64,000 nt of DNA from Thermoanaerobacteraceae bacterium (GCA_017656305.1 JACDOG010000003.1:124001-188000); one strand, 5' to 3'. Shown: positions 25,271-34,824, counted from the stretch's first letter. Program-made: numbers and translations. Notes: generated by a model from the letters alone, not told the origin.

Positions 25271-26576
25271 AAAGCTGCGTTTTACCATTGGTTTGGCCAT
25301 GCTGGTGCTGGGGATAGTAGTTTTTATAGGCAGCCAGCAGGCTTCTCAGACAACCATCAACGTGAAAATCGACCTACCTTCGGTGGGATTGTTTGAACGG
25401 GAACGGCAGGACGGAGGCTATTTTACCATAGTTGATGAGGAGGGAAGAGTCATCAGCAAAACCAGCCGCATGGTTTACCCGGAAGACGAGATAATTACGG
25501 AGGATGACAAGCTGTATCGTGTGGAACGAGTGTCCGGCGACACGGCTTACGCCAGGTATATTAGAGATGCGGAAATGCCGGTTGTTGATGCGGACGGTAC
25601 CATGCCGGTGACCGGCGAAACGGTTCCCGTACAGCAAAATAATGCGAGAAACCTAATTGCCATTTACCAGACGCATAACGATGAATCCTACGTGCCTACA
25701 GACGGCACAGAGGCTATCCAGGGAAAAGGCGGGGTAGTTGATGTGGGCAAGGCATTTGCAGATCAATTGCAGCGGATGGGCATTGATGTGGCCTGGAGTG
25801 ATGCCGGTCACCTGCCTCATGACCAGAATGCCTACAAGCGGTCACGCCGTACTGCCTTTAAATTGTTAAAAAAACAGCCCACAGCCATTTTTGATGTTCA
25901 CCGGGATGGAGTTCCCGATCCTGATTACTATAGAGCCCAGGTGGGCGGGCAAAAGGTTACCAGGTTGAGATTGGTGGTAGGACGGCAAAACCAAAACATG
26001 CAGTCCAACTTGGATTTTGCCAAGCGAATAAAAGCTCAGATCAACAAGAAATACCCCGGTTTAATTCGCGAGATATTCCTGGCTAAAGGGAACTATAACC
26101 AGGACCTGGCTCCCAGGTCACTGCTTATTGAAGTGGGGACGCATACCAATGATAAGCACAAGGCTATCAACGGCGTGCAGCTATTTGCCGACGTCTTGCC
26201 GGAAGTGCTGGGTATCGGTACCGGCCCCAGCAAGGCGGGACCGGGACCCAACAATGCCGGGCAGTCTCCCAACAACCCGCCCAGCACCGGCGGTGACTGG
26301 AGCAGCATCCTGTGGATACTGGCAGCCCTGCTGGTAGGCGGCGGTATCTTCCTCTTGATCAGCACCGGTAGCTGGCAGAAATCCTGGGAAAAATTGAAAC
26401 AGTTCGGCAGCGGCCAGGAATGGGCAAATTTCTTCGGCCGGGCCCGGAAAGAAGAGAAGTATCAGAAAGGGAATATGCTGGAATCGCAAATCAACGAGGA
26501 AAACTTCCGCATTGAAGAGGTTGAGAACAAACTGGTTGACACCAATGACGAGCGTGCGGAGTACCAAAAGGATTAG
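25263..26576 (+). CDS. spoIIP: Stage II sporulation protein P
   Basis: Peptidoglycan amidase/endopeptidase of the SpoIID-SpoIIM-SpoIIP machine that thins septal wall and drives engulfment. 437 residues: N-terminal membrane anchor (about 7-25), a variable extracytoplasmic part, and the SpoIIP catalytic domain with I-Y-Q-T-H-N-D-E-S-Y-V-P, I-F-D-V-H-R-D-G-V and L-L-I-E-V-G-T-H-T-N, where the conserved histidines and glutamate of the zinc site lie. Unusually, a proline/glycine/asparagine linker and a second membrane segment (about 340-360) follow, then a charged tail with an E-N-F-R-I-E-E-V-E-N-K stretch. GTG start at 25263, eight bases after GGAG. Confidence 0.92.
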   Translation: MNKKLRFTIGLAMLVLGIVVFIGSQQASQTTINVKIDLPSVGLFERERQDGGYFTIVDEEGRVISKTSRMVYPEDEIITEDDKLYRVERVSGDTAYARYIRDAEMPVVDADGTMPVTGETVPVQQNNARNLIAIYQTHNDESYVPTDGTEAIQGKGGVVDVGKAFADQLQRMGIDVAWSDAGHLPHDQNAYKRSRRTAFKLLKKQPTAIFDVHRDGVPDPDYYRAQVGGQKVTRLRLVVGRQNQNMQSNLDFAKRIKAQINKKYPGLIREIFLAKGNYNQDLAPRSLLIEVGTHTNDKHKAINGVQLFADVLPEVLGIGTGPSKAGPGPNNAGQSPNNPPSTGGDWSSILWILAALLVGGGIFLLISTGSWQKSWEKLKQFGSGQEWANFFGRARKEEKYQKGNMLESQINEENFRIEEVENKLVDTNDERAEYQKD

Positions 26577-26604
26577 AACATGATATGTGAGGGGGATAAT
26601 GGGA

Positions 26605-27495
26605 ATGAACAATTACGGCATTACTTTGGTGGTAGGCATCACCCTGGGTTTTCTGGCCCGGTTGTTCATGTTGCGTTCTGACTACCGGCAGTTTCCCGGT
26701 TATCCCCACGGGTACGTCACCCACCTGGGGTTAGGGCTTATTGCGGCTGCCCTGGGTGCGGTGGCTGTCCCGGCACTAGTGGAAAAGGAATACACGGCAG
26801 TTACCTTTCTGGCCTTAGCGGCGCAGCAGTTTCGCAGCATCCGCGATATGGAGCGCCAGTCCCTTGCTGAATTGGAGGAACTGGCCCTGGTGCCCCGGGG
26901 TAAGGATTATATTGAAGGTATTGCGAGAGTTTTTGAATCTCGTAGTTATCTTGTTATGGGAGTTTCCCTGGCAACCAGCCTGGTTACCTTTTTCACCGGC
27001 TGGCCTTACGGTATTTTAGCCGGAATTGTGGTCATGTTCATCAGCGGCTACCTGATGAAAGGTAAAACTATCGGCGATATTGCCGAGGTAATTCCCTCAA
27101 AACCTTATTTTAAAGGTGCGCTGTTAATGGTTGATAATGTCGTCATCATGAATGTAGGGCTTGCGGAATCCCGGGAAAAAATATTAAAGGAAGGTTTGGG
27201 GGTAGTAATCAAGCCCAAGGATGATAATGCCAGGGCTACTTTAAACAGTATCGGGCAGCGGCAGGCCATTTTGCAGGTGACGGCAAGCCTCCTGGGCAGC
27301 AAGAAGGAAATAGGTGAGTTGGACTGGACGCCGCTGGCCAGGAAAGACATAGATACCGGGAAAATAGCCCTGTTTATTCTGCCCGTTGAACCGGATATTG
27401 AGCCGCTCATCAAGGCGATCAAATTGACTCCCGTGTTGGAGAGCAGCAAGGTGAATCCGCTACAGTCCTTGCCGGGAAGTCAAGCAGCAGATTAG
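26605..27495 (+). CDS. YIEGIA-family membrane protein
   Basis: 296 residues. Contains the eponymous motif D-Y-I-E-G-I-A-R-V-F-E-S-R near 112-124. Membrane segments lie at about 5-20, 35-55, 125-145 and 148-165, followed by a soluble C-terminal half (G-L-G-V-V-I-K-P-K-D-D-N and following). The family is conserved in endospore formers and has no settled biochemical role. GAGGGGGA at 26589-26596 favours ATG 26605. Gene order (DUF1614, spoIIP, this gene, its small partner, DUF3189 pair) points to a sporulation or spore-envelope function. Confidence 0.83.
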   Translation: MNNYGITLVVGITLGFLARLFMLRSDYRQFPGYPHGYVTHLGLGLIAAALGAVAVPALVEKEYTAVTFLALAAQQFRSIRDMERQSLAELEELALVPRGKDYIEGIARVFESRSYLVMGVSLATSLVTFFTGWPYGILAGIVVMFISGYLMKGKTIGDIAEVIPSKPYFKGALLMVDNVVIMNVGLAESREKILKEGLGVVIKPKDDNARATLNSIGQRQAILQVTASLLGSKKEIGELDWTPLARKDIDTGKIALFILPVEPDIEPLIKAIKLTPVLESSKVNPLQSLPGSQAAD

Positions 27496-27504
27496 GGTGA
27501 TAGT

Positions 27505-27705
27505 ATGGACGTGGAATTAAAACAGCGTATTTTGGCCTTAATAGTGTTGGATGAAGCCCGGGACCGGGTATCTCCGGGAGAGGCACCTGCTTTTTATGTA
27601 AAGACGAAAAAGGAACAGGAATGGTTGGCTCTGGTCATGAGCCGGACTTTGATGGCCATGGCTCATGATTTGGAGAACGGCGTGTACATGCTGGTGAAGC
27701 ATTAG
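27505..27705 (+). CDS. Small partner of the YIEGIA protein
   Basis: 66-residue soluble protein (V-L-D-E-A-R-D-R-V, P-A-F-Y-V-K-T-K-K-E-Q-E-W-L-A-L-V-M-S-R). Its size and position match the small protein annotated in databases as capping complex subunit for YIEGIA. Separated from the YIEGIA gene by 9 bp. No motif reveals an activity. Confidence 0.75.
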   Translation: MDVELKQRILALIVLDEARDRVSPGEAPAFYVKTKKEQEWLALVMSRTLMAMAHDLENGVYMLVKH

Positions 27706-27719
27706 GAGGTAGCAGAGCG

Positions 27720-28196
27720 TTGAAAATAATCTATAATTGTTTTGGCGGTTCCCATTCCTCGGTTACGGCAGCGGCCATGCACCTGGGCCTGATTTCCGAA
27801 AACCGTGTTCCCACGGCGGAAGAATTGAAGGCCATTCCCTACTTTGACGAGCAGCTGGCCGAGGACCATGGGGATTTTAAATATATGGGAGAAGACGAGC
27901 AAGGCAATCAAGTTTATGTTGTCGGCAGACGCAACCTGGGGTCACTGTTTGAACCCCTGATTCACGGGATAGCCCGGATTTTTTCTATTTCACCTAAAGA
28001 ATACCTGATAGTAAACACCATGCCGTGCGTCAACTGGATTATGGTCCTCGGCGGTATTTTGTCCCGCAAGCTGGGTATGGTTTCTCTGGGCCGCCCGATT
28101 GTTATTTACGGAACACAGCAGGCGCACGGCAACTTTGTGAAACTGGTTAACAGGGTGAAGACAACAATCTTGCCGGCAAAGGAGAACAGCAAGTGA
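27720..28196 (+). CDS. DUF3189-family protein, first paralogue
   Basis: 158 residues starting K-I-I-Y-N-C-F-G-G-S-H-S-S-V-T-A-A-A-M-H-L-G, then L-P-Y-F-D-like and Y-M-G-E-D-E-x-G-N-Q-V-Y, the pattern of DUF3189, found with sporulation genes in Clostridia and Bacilli. TTG start at 27720, with AGGAGG at 27704-27709 overlapping the preceding stop. Its end overlaps its own paralogue by 4 bp. Function unknown; the G-x-H-S-S loop near the N-terminus could bind a phosphate. Confidence 0.8.
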   Translation: MKIIYNCFGGSHSSVTAAAMHLGLISENRVPTAEELKAIPYFDEQLAEDHGDFKYMGEDEQGNQVYVVGRRNLGSLFEPLIHGIARIFSISPKEYLIVNTMPCVNWIMVLGGILSRKLGMVSLGRPIVIYGTQQAHGNFVKLVNRVKTTILPAKENSK

Positions 28197-28657
28197 AAAT
28201 TATTTACTACTGTCACAGCGGGGTGCACGCCAGCGTTATTATGGCTGGCATACATCTGGGATTATTGCCGGAAACGGAAAAGATAGATAATGCAGCAATT
28301 TTGGCGCTGCCGTATTTTGATGACAGAAAGGGCAATCTGCCGGGAACGCCTCTCTATATGGGTGAAGATGAGAAAGGTAATCAAGTATACACTCTGGCCG
28401 TGGGCAATGAACGGTTTCTCGCACCGAAAACGGTACGCTCCTTTTTACGGCTGTTTCAACTGGATGACCGGGAGGTTTACATGGTAGACGCCCTGAAATA
28501 TACCGCGGCTGCTATGAAATGGGGCGGTTTTTTATCTGCTGATTGGGGTCTCAAGTTAATCGGCAGACCGCTGGTGCTGGCTGCCGTAAAGAAGGCCTAT
28601 CCCGACTATGTGCAGCAGGTAAGGCGGCTGAAACAGGAGCTGGGCTACCTGCAGTGA
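28193..28657 (+). CDS. DUF3189-family protein, second paralogue
   Basis: 154 residues, clearly related to the preceding gene: K-I-I-Y-Y-C-H-S-G-V-H-A-S-V-I-M-A-G-I-H-L-G and Y-M-G-E-D-E-K-G-N-Q-V-Y are shared. A tandem duplication that has diverged. GTG start overlapping the first paralogue's stop (GTGA). Probably acts with it, perhaps as a heterodimer; that is inference. Confidence 0.8.
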   Translation: MKIIYYCHSGVHASVIMAGIHLGLLPETEKIDNAAILALPYFDDRKGNLPGTPLYMGEDEKGNQVYTLAVGNERFLAPKTVRSFLRLFQLDDREVYMVDALKYTAAAMKWGGFLSADWGLKLIGRPLVLAAVKKAYPDYVQQVRRLKQELGYLQ

Positions 28658-28717
28658 CTTGACTCATGTTTTATTATGGTGGATAATAATGGGGATAATG
28701 GATAAGGTGGCTTGTTT

Positions 28718-30043
28718 ATGGAGCGTGGAATTCGTGTTAAAAGTGTCTACCCCGATTCTATTGCGGAAGAGCTGGGAGTGCAGCCGGGAGACCGGCTGGT
28801 GGCCATCAACGGGCAACCAGTAAGGGATATTTTGGACTACCGTTACCTGGTAGCTGACGAACAGCTTGAGGTGCTGGTACGCAAGCAGGATGGCGAGCAG
28901 TGGTTGCTGGATATTGAAAAAGAACCTGGTGAGGATTTGGGTCTGGAGCCGGAAGGGCTGGGCAAAATCTGGCAGTGTGCCAATAAGTGCCTGTTTTGTT
29001 TCGTTGACCAGATGCCCCGGGGCATGCGGGACAGCTTATACGTGAAAGATGATGATTATCGGCACTCTTTTTTGCACGGCAATTTCATCACTCTGACAAA
29101 TGTGACGCAGGCCCAGCTGGAGCGTATTGTTGCGCTGCGTCTTAGTCCCCTGTACATATCGGTACATACCACCAATCCCCGGCTGCGGGTGAAACTGCTG
29201 GGAAACGAGAGGGCGGCAAAAATACGGGAGCAGCTGCAATTCTTGGCGGAACATAACATCGTCATGCACACGCAAGTGGTAATGTGTCCGGGTTTAAACG
29301 ATGGCAGGGAACTGGAACGGACCATTGATGACCTGGCTGAACTGTGGCCGCAGGTGCAGTCGCTGGCCGTGGTGCCGGTGGGTCTTACCGATCACCGCCG
29401 GGGCCTGCCCGAGATACAGGCGGTGGATGCTGTCTTGGCGGCGGCAACCATAGACCTGGTCGAGAGCAGGCAGCAGTTTTTTTTACAGCGCCTGGGCAGC
29501 CGGTTTGTCTACGCTGCCGATGAGTTTTACTTGAAGTGCAGTCGTGAAATTCCCCTGTCTGAAGCTTATGAGGACTTCCCGCAGGTGGAAAACGGCGTTG
29601 GCTTGGTGCGCCTGTTTTTGGACGGTTGGCAGCGTTTAATGGCCCGGGATTTGGTGCAGCAAAGTGATACCAGGGTATTTGTGGGTACAGGCCGGTCGGC
29701 AGCACCGGTCATCCGCGGGCTGCTGGTTGACCTGGTCAATAAGTTCCCGGACGCCCGGGTCAAGGTGGTTGCCATAGACAACTATTTTTTTGGCGGCAGG
29801 GTAACTGTTGCCGGTTTGCTTACCGGCCGCGACGTTATCCGCAATGTCATGCAGAAACTGACTCCCGCGGAAAGAAAGGAGGGTATCCTGCTGCTACCTG
29901 ACGTCATGTTTAAAGAAGGGACAAATGTCTTTTTGGATGATTTGTCTGTGGACCAGGTATCTCAAGAACTGGGAATGGAGATAAAAGTACTGGATACATC
30001 GCCGGAAGCCCTGTTACAAGGTCTCGGGTTTGCAGCCAGGTAA
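28718..30043 (+). CDS. PDZ - radical SAM-like - DUF512 protein
   Basis: 441 residues. An N-terminal PDZ-like segment (I-A-E-E-L-G-V-Q-P-G-D-R-L-V-A-I-N-G) is followed by C-x3-C-x2-C at C87, C91 and C94 (C-A-N-K-C-L-F-C-F-V-D-Q), a radical-SAM-type cluster motif, and then the DUF512 region with V-F-V-G-T-G-R-S-A-A-P. It is widely conserved in Clostridia, often next to der, as here, but its reaction is unknown. AAGGTGG at 28704-28710 supports ATG 28718. Confidence 0.85.
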   Translation: MERGIRVKSVYPDSIAEELGVQPGDRLVAINGQPVRDILDYRYLVADEQLEVLVRKQDGEQWLLDIEKEPGEDLGLEPEGLGKIWQCANKCLFCFVDQMPRGMRDSLYVKDDDYRHSFLHGNFITLTNVTQAQLERIVALRLSPLYISVHTTNPRLRVKLLGNERAAKIREQLQFLAEHNIVMHTQVVMCPGLNDGRELERTIDDLAELWPQVQSLAVVPVGLTDHRRGLPEIQAVDAVLAAATIDLVESRQQFFLQRLGSRFVYAADEFYLKCSREIPLSEAYEDFPQVENGVGLVRLFLDGWQRLMARDLVQQSDTRVFVGTGRSAAPVIRGLLVDLVNKFPDARVKVVAIDNYFFGGRVTVAGLLTGRDVIRNVMQKLTPAERKEGILLLPDVMFKEGTNVFLDDLSVDQVSQELGMEIKVLDTSPEALLQGLGFAAR

Positions 30044-30101
30044 GACTTGTCTCCACCTCTGAGCAGGATAGGTTTGTACACCACTTGAGAGGTGATGCAT
30101 T

Positions 30102-31412
30102 GTGAAACCCATAGTTGCCATTGTAGGACGACCGAATGTGGGAAAATCCACGTTATTTAATAGAATAGTCGGTGGCCGCACCGCCATTGTGGAAGATACT
30201 CCCGGTGTCACCAGGGACAGGCTGTACCGGGACACCAGCTGGCGCGGCCGCAATTTCACGCTGGTGGATACCGGTGGGCTGGAGTTTAACAGGGATGATA
30301 CCATAACTACCATGGTCCGCCAGCAGGTGGAAGTGGCCATGGATGAGGCCGACGTCATTGTATTTGTTACCGACGGCAAGGAAGGCCTCAATCCCAACGA
30401 CCATATGGTGGCGGACATGCTGAGGCGCATCCGCAAGCCAGTTATTCTGGCGGTTAACAAGATAGAGCGGTTTAAAGACCCGGCATTTATGGAATTTTAC
30501 CAGCTTGGTCTGGGAGACCCCGTTCCCGTATCCGCCATGCACGGCATGAATATTGGCGATCTGCTGGACAAAATTTACGAGGCCCTACCCGACCTGCCTG
30601 ATGATGATTACGAGCCAGATGCCATTAAGATAGCCGTGGTGGGACGGCCCAATGTGGGTAAATCATCTCTGGTCAATGTCCTGCTCGGTCAGGAACGGGT
30701 AATAGTCAGTGATGTACCCGGCACCACCCGGGATGCCATTGATACCGTCTTTCAACGGGATAATCAGGAGTACGTCATTATCGACACGGCGGGACTGCGG
30801 CGCAAAAGCCGCGTTGAAGAGCCCACGGAACGTTACAGTGTCATTCGTTCCCTGCGGGCTATCGACCGCTCCGATGTGGTGCTGGTAGTGATTGATGCCA
30901 CCGAGGGTGTCACCGAACAGGATAAAAGGATTGCCGGTTATGCCCACGAGGCGGGCAAGGCAATAATTCTGGTTGTCAATAAGTGGGATTTGATTGAAAA
31001 GGATGCTAACACCATCAATCGTTTTGAGGAAGGCATTCGCATGGAGCTGCCATTTTTACACTATGCACCGACTGCCTTTGTATCCGCTCTGACCAGGAAG
31101 CGGGTTCCGAAGTTGTTTGACCTGGTGGATTTCGTTGCCGAGCAGGCTGCCCGCCGGGTGGCTACCAGTGTTCTTAATGAAGTGATACAGGAAGCGGTAC
31201 GCCTGACACCGCCTCCTTCCGATAAGGGGCGGCGGTTAAAGATTTTATATGCTACCCAGGCCGGGGTGAAGCCGCCCAAATTTATCCTGTTTGTCAACAA
31301 CCCGAAGCTGTTGCACTTTTCCTACAAACGCTACCTGGAAAACCAGCTGCGGCAGGCGTTCGGCTTTGAGGGAAACCCGGTTTGGCTGCTGGTGCGCAAG
31401 CGAGACGAGTAA
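30102..31412 (+). CDS. der: Ribosome-associated GTPase Der (EngA)
   Basis: Double-GTPase needed for 50S subunit assembly. 436 residues. First G domain: G-R-P-N-V-G-K-S near 8, D-T-P-G-V-T, D-T-G-G; second G domain: G-R-P-N-V-G-K-S-S near 184 with D-T-A-G and N-K-W-D; then the KH-like C-terminal domain. GTG start at 30102 behind GAGAGGTGA, a site that can pair with CACCTCT at 30054-30060. Confidence 0.96.
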   Translation: MKPIVAIVGRPNVGKSTLFNRIVGGRTAIVEDTPGVTRDRLYRDTSWRGRNFTLVDTGGLEFNRDDTITTMVRQQVEVAMDEADVIVFVTDGKEGLNPNDHMVADMLRRIRKPVILAVNKIERFKDPAFMEFYQLGLGDPVPVSAMHGMNIGDLLDKIYEALPDLPDDDYEPDAIKIAVVGRPNVGKSSLVNVLLGQERVIVSDVPGTTRDAIDTVFQRDNQEYVIIDTAGLRRKSRVEEPTERYSVIRSLRAIDRSDVVLVVIDATEGVTEQDKRIAGYAHEAGKAIILVVNKWDLIEKDANTINRFEEGIRMELPFLHYAPTAFVSALTRKRVPKLFDLVDFVAEQAARRVATSVLNEVIQEAVRLTPPPSDKGRRLKILYATQAGVKPPKFILFVNNPKLLHFSYKRYLENQLRQAFGFEGNPVWLLVRKRDE

Positions 31413-31427
31413 AAGGAGGTCTCGAAA

Positions 31428-32018
31428 ATGATTGCATTGCTGGTAATCGTGATTAGCTACCTGCTGGGTTCTATACCCATGGCCTTCATCATAGGAAAAT
31501 ACTGGAGGGGCATTGACATCCGCCAGCACGGAAGCGGTAATGTAGGGGCCACCAACGCCTTTCGCGTCATGGGGACCGCTGCCGGCCTAACCGTGCTGCT
31601 GGCCGATGTTTTAAAAGGTGTCATTGCGGTACTGCTGGCAAAAAGTGCCGGCGGGCCCTACCTGGTGGTGCTTGCCGGTCTTACGGTAATTTTGGGTCAC
31701 ACCTTCTCTGTGTTTCTCAAATTTAAGGGGGGCAAAGGTGTGGCCACCGGAGGGGGTACCATTCTGGCCTTGGCGCCCAAAGTGGTCTTTTGGGCCGTGC
31801 TGGTTTTCATAGCGGTGGTGGTGCTGACCAAATACGTGTCGGTAGGTTCCATGACCGCAGCAGCTTCTGTCCCGATTTTATTAATATTTTTCCACCAGCC
31901 GTGGCAGTACGTGCTGTACGGGCTGGTTGCAGCCGCGTTTGTCATTTACAAACACCGGAGCAACATGGCACGCCTGCGGGATGGAATGGAACCGAAAATT
32001 ACTGAACGATTTCGTTAG
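31428..32018 (+). CDS. plsY: Glycerol-3-phosphate acyltransferase PlsY
   Basis: Membrane enzyme that acylates glycerol 3-phosphate from acyl phosphate, the first step of phospholipid synthesis. 196 residues, about five hydrophobic segments, with the three PlsY motifs: L-G-S-I-P near 13, G-S-G-N-V-G-A-T-N near 35, and G-G-K-G-V-A-T-G near 102. AAAAGGAGGT at 31411-31420. Followed by gpsA, which supplies its substrate. Confidence 0.95.
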   Translation: MIALLVIVISYLLGSIPMAFIIGKYWRGIDIRQHGSGNVGATNAFRVMGTAAGLTVLLADVLKGVIAVLLAKSAGGPYLVVLAGLTVILGHTFSVFLKFKGGKGVATGGGTILALAPKVVFWAVLVFIAVVVLTKYVSVGSMTAAASVPILLIFFHQPWQYVLYGLVAAAFVIYKHRSNMARLRDGMEPKITERFR

Positions 32019-32030
32019 GGGTGTTTGGCA

Positions 32031-33038
32031 GTGAAAAGGAAAGTTGCAGTTATTGGTGCCGGAAGTTGGGGAACTGCCCTGGCCATGGTGCTGGCGGACA
32101 AGGAAATGGACGTTACTCTCTGGGCCCGTAATCCCGAGTGTGCTGCGGAAATTAACGAACAGCGAACCAACCACAAGTATTTACCGGGAATACGGGTACC
32201 GGAAAACCTGACAGCGACCAGTGATTTGGAGGAAGCCGTGGCCGGTAAGGAATTTCTTATCATGGCTGTTCCGTCCCAGGCGGTGCGCAGTGTCATTAAA
32301 CAGATGGCGCCGCTCGTTGATACCCGGGCCATTGTGATTAATACGGCCAAAGGCTTGGAAAGGGAAACGGGCCTGCGGCTCAGCCAGGTGATGGTGGAGG
32401 AACTGCCTGCTGAGCTGAAACGCCGTGTGGCGGTGTTATCGGGGCCCAGCCATGCGGAGGAGGTGAGCCGCCGGTTGCCCACTGCAGTGGTTGCCACAGC
32501 GGTAGAAGAGGCCGTGGCCTACGAGGTGCAGGATTTATTTATGGCACCTTATTTTCGTGTGTACACTCACCCGGATATTATCGGTGTAGAACTGGGCGGA
32601 GCCCTGAAAAACGTCATCGCCCTCTGTACCGGTATCTCCGACGGCCTGGGCTACGGCGATAATAGCAAGGCTGCGTTAATGACCCGCGGCATGCGGGAAA
32701 TTGCCCGTTTGGGTGTGGCCATGGGAGCGGAGCTTTCAACCTTTGCCGGCCTGGCCGGAATGGGTGACCTGGTTGTTACATGTACCAGTATGCATTCCCG
32801 CAACCGCCGCGCCGGCATTCAACTGGGCCAGGGTAAAAAACTGTCCCAAATACTGGAGGAAATGGGCATGGTGGTGGAAGGTATCAAGACCACGGAGGTA
32901 GCCTACAGGCTGGCCCAGGAGAAAAATGTGGAAATGCCCATTACGGAGCAGGCTTATCAGGTAATATACAAGGGACAGGACCCGCGTGAAGGTGTGGGGA
33001 ACCTGATGCTTAGAGACAAAACAGAAGAGTGGAAGTAA
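32031..33038 (+). CDS. gpsA: Glycerol-3-phosphate dehydrogenase (NAD(P)+)
   Basis: Makes sn-glycerol 3-phosphate from dihydroxyacetone phosphate. 335 residues. Rossmann motif G-A-G-S-W-G-T-A near 8-15, S-G-P-S-H-A-E-E, and the catalytic lysine region G-G-A-L-K-N-V-I-A. AGGGGTG at 32017-32023 lies seven bases before the GTG at 32031, chosen over a TTG at 32025. Ends at a strong terminator. Confidence 0.95.
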   Translation: MKRKVAVIGAGSWGTALAMVLADKEMDVTLWARNPECAAEINEQRTNHKYLPGIRVPENLTATSDLEEAVAGKEFLIMAVPSQAVRSVIKQMAPLVDTRAIVINTAKGLERETGLRLSQVMVEELPAELKRRVAVLSGPSHAEEVSRRLPTAVVATAVEEAVAYEVQDLFMAPYFRVYTHPDIIGVELGGALKNVIALCTGISDGLGYGDNSKAALMTRGMREIARLGVAMGAELSTFAGLAGMGDLVVTCTSMHSRNRRAGIQLGQGKKLSQILEEMGMVVEGIKTTEVAYRLAQEKNVEMPITEQAYQVIYKGQDPREGVGNLMLRDKTEEWK

Positions 33039-33040
33039 AA

Positions 33041-33067
33041 AAGTGCCTGAAAAAGGCACTTTTTTTG
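33041..33067 (+). terminator. Terminator after gpsA
   Basis: AAGTGCCT and AGGCACTT form a stem around a GAAAA loop, followed by six further T. It begins 3 bp past the stop codon. Confidence 0.92.
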
Positions 33068-33088
33068 TAATATTTAATAAACAAGCTC

Positions 33089-33116
33089 ATATATTTGTAA
33101 TGTTAATATATACCTT
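33089..33116 (+). promoter_or_regulatory. Possible sigma-E promoter of spoIVA
   Basis: ATATATT (33089-33095), a 13-bp spacer and TATACCTT (33109-33116) resemble the mother-cell sigma-E consensus (-35 near ATATT, -10 CATACAAT). The -10 match is imperfect. It is supported mainly by knowledge that spoIVA is sigma-E controlled in Bacillus. Confidence 0.4.
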
Positions 33117-33243
33117 TACTTAACACAGACACAAAGTGCAAAATGCTAAATTTTTTAAAATTACACTGAAGGAGGGATCTCAGGGGGAAAAAGTAGGTCT
33201 TGTCGCGAGGAACCGGAGACTATTTATTGAGGGAGGGAAAATG

Positions 33244-34722
33244 ATGGAAAGGAACGATATCTTTAAGGATATTGCGGAACGTACTGGTGGTGACATTTAT
33301 TTAGGTGTTGTCGGTCCGGTACGTACGGGTAAGTCTACCTTTATCAAACGATTTATGGATTTGCTAGTATTACCCAATATAGTCAATCCCAACGACCGTA
33401 CCCGTGCTACTGATGAGCTGCCACAGAGCGGTGCCGGGAAAACCATCATGACTACGGAGCCGAAATTTATTCCCGCTGAAGCTGTCAAGATCCGCATTAA
33501 ACAGGGATTGGATATGAAAGTGCGCCTGGTGGACTGTGTGGGTTACACCGTTCCCGGCGCACTGGGATATGAGGAAGAAGAAGGACCGCGCATGGTAAAG
33601 ACGCCGTGGTTTGAGGAAGAAATACCCTTCCAGCAGGCTGCGGAAGTGGGTACCCGTAAGGTGATTCAGGACCATTCCACTATCGGACTGGTAGTGATTA
33701 CCGACGGGACTATTACCGATATTGACAGAGAAAGCTACCTGGAGGCGGAAACCAGGGTTATTGAAGAGTTAAAGCAACTGAACAAGCCTTTTGTCATCAT
33801 TCTTAACTCCATCAAGCCCTATTCTCAGACAACAGTGGCCCTGGCCAACGAGCTGGAGGCCAAATACAACGTACCGGTGCTGCCGCTGAACTGCCTGGAA
33901 ATGAGCTATGATGACGTGTACCGGGTGCTGGAGGAAGCGCTCTATGAATTCCCGGTAAACCAGATCAATGTCAACCTGCCCCAGTGGATAGAGGAACTGA
34001 ACGGGGACCACTGGCTGCGCCATGAATTTGAAAATGCAGTCACGGAATCTATTAAAAAGGTCAAGCGTCTCAGAGATATTGACGGCTCCATAGAGGAACT
34101 TGATGCTAAGGATTTTGTGGGCACGGTCACCCTGCGGCAGATGGACATGGGAACCGGTATTGCCGATATAGATATGACTACCAGAGAAGGACTGTTCTAT
34201 GAAGTGCTGCAGGAGGAAACCGGGTACACCATTGACGGGGATCATACCCTGTTCAAGCTTATTAAGGAACTGTCGGTGGTCAAGAAGGAATATGACCGGG
34301 TGGCCATGGGCTTTAATGAGGCCAAAGCAACCGGCTACGGCATCGTCTCGCCGGCCCTGGATGAAATGGAACTGGAAGAACCCGAACTAATTAAGAAAGG
34401 CGGTAACTTTGGCGTGAAGTTGACGGCCAAGGCACCTTCCTTCCATTTGATCAGGGCAGACATTACTACCAGCATTACGCCGCTTATCGGTACGGAAAAA
34501 CAGTGTGAGGAACTGGTCAACTATATTATGTCCGAATTTGAGGAGGACCCGCAGAAAATTTGGTCTACGGAAGTGTTCGGTAAGTCGCTGAGCGAGCTGG
34601 TTCGTGAAGGCATTCAGGGCAAGCTGTACCGCATGCCGGAAAATGCGCGGGAAAAACTGCAGGAAACGCTGCAGCGTATTGCTAATGACGGCAGCGGCGG
34701 TCTTATTTGCATCATTATATAA
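33244..34722 (+). CDS. spoIVA: Stage IV sporulation protein A
   Basis: ATPase that polymerises on the forespore surface as the basement layer of the spore coat. 492 residues, the same length as Bacillus SpoIVA and strongly similar throughout: I-F-K-D-I-A-E-R-T-G-G-D-I-Y-L, Walker A G-P-V-R-T-G-K-S-T at 24-32 (K30), D-E-L-P-Q-S, V-D-C-V-G-Y-T-V-P-G-A, and the C-terminal G-S-G-G-L-I. GGGAGGG at 33231-33237 fits the ATG at 33244 (33241 is closer than usual). Together with spoIIP it shows that the organism forms endospores. Confidence 0.97.
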   Translation: MERNDIFKDIAERTGGDIYLGVVGPVRTGKSTFIKRFMDLLVLPNIVNPNDRTRATDELPQSGAGKTIMTTEPKFIPAEAVKIRIKQGLDMKVRLVDCVGYTVPGALGYEEEEGPRMVKTPWFEEEIPFQQAAEVGTRKVIQDHSTIGLVVITDGTITDIDRESYLEAETRVIEELKQLNKPFVIILNSIKPYSQTTVALANELEAKYNVPVLPLNCLEMSYDDVYRVLEEALYEFPVNQINVNLPQWIEELNGDHWLRHEFENAVTESIKKVKRLRDIDGSIEELDAKDFVGTVTLRQMDMGTGIADIDMTTREGLFYEVLQEETGYTIDGDHTLFKLIKELSVVKKEYDRVAMGFNEAKATGYGIVSPALDEMELEEPELIKKGGNFGVKLTAKAPSFHLIRADITTSITPLIGTEKQCEELVNYIMSEFEEDPQKIWSTEVFGKSLSELVREGIQGKLYRMPENAREKLQETLQRIANDGSGGLICIII

Positions 34723-34750
34723 GCCGCATGGATTATCTGCAAGTTTAGTA

Positions 34751-34785
34751 TGATCGGGACAAAGGTTCCGGTCATTTTTATTTTT
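34751..34785 (+). terminator. Terminator after spoIVA
   Basis: TGATCGGGAC and GTTCCGGTCA form a 10-bp stem (two wobble pairs) around AAAG, followed by TTTTTATTTTT. Confidence 0.82.
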
Positions 34786-34824
34786 GCTTCACCTGCATGA
34801 AAAGAAAGGTGCGGTCATAAAAAA

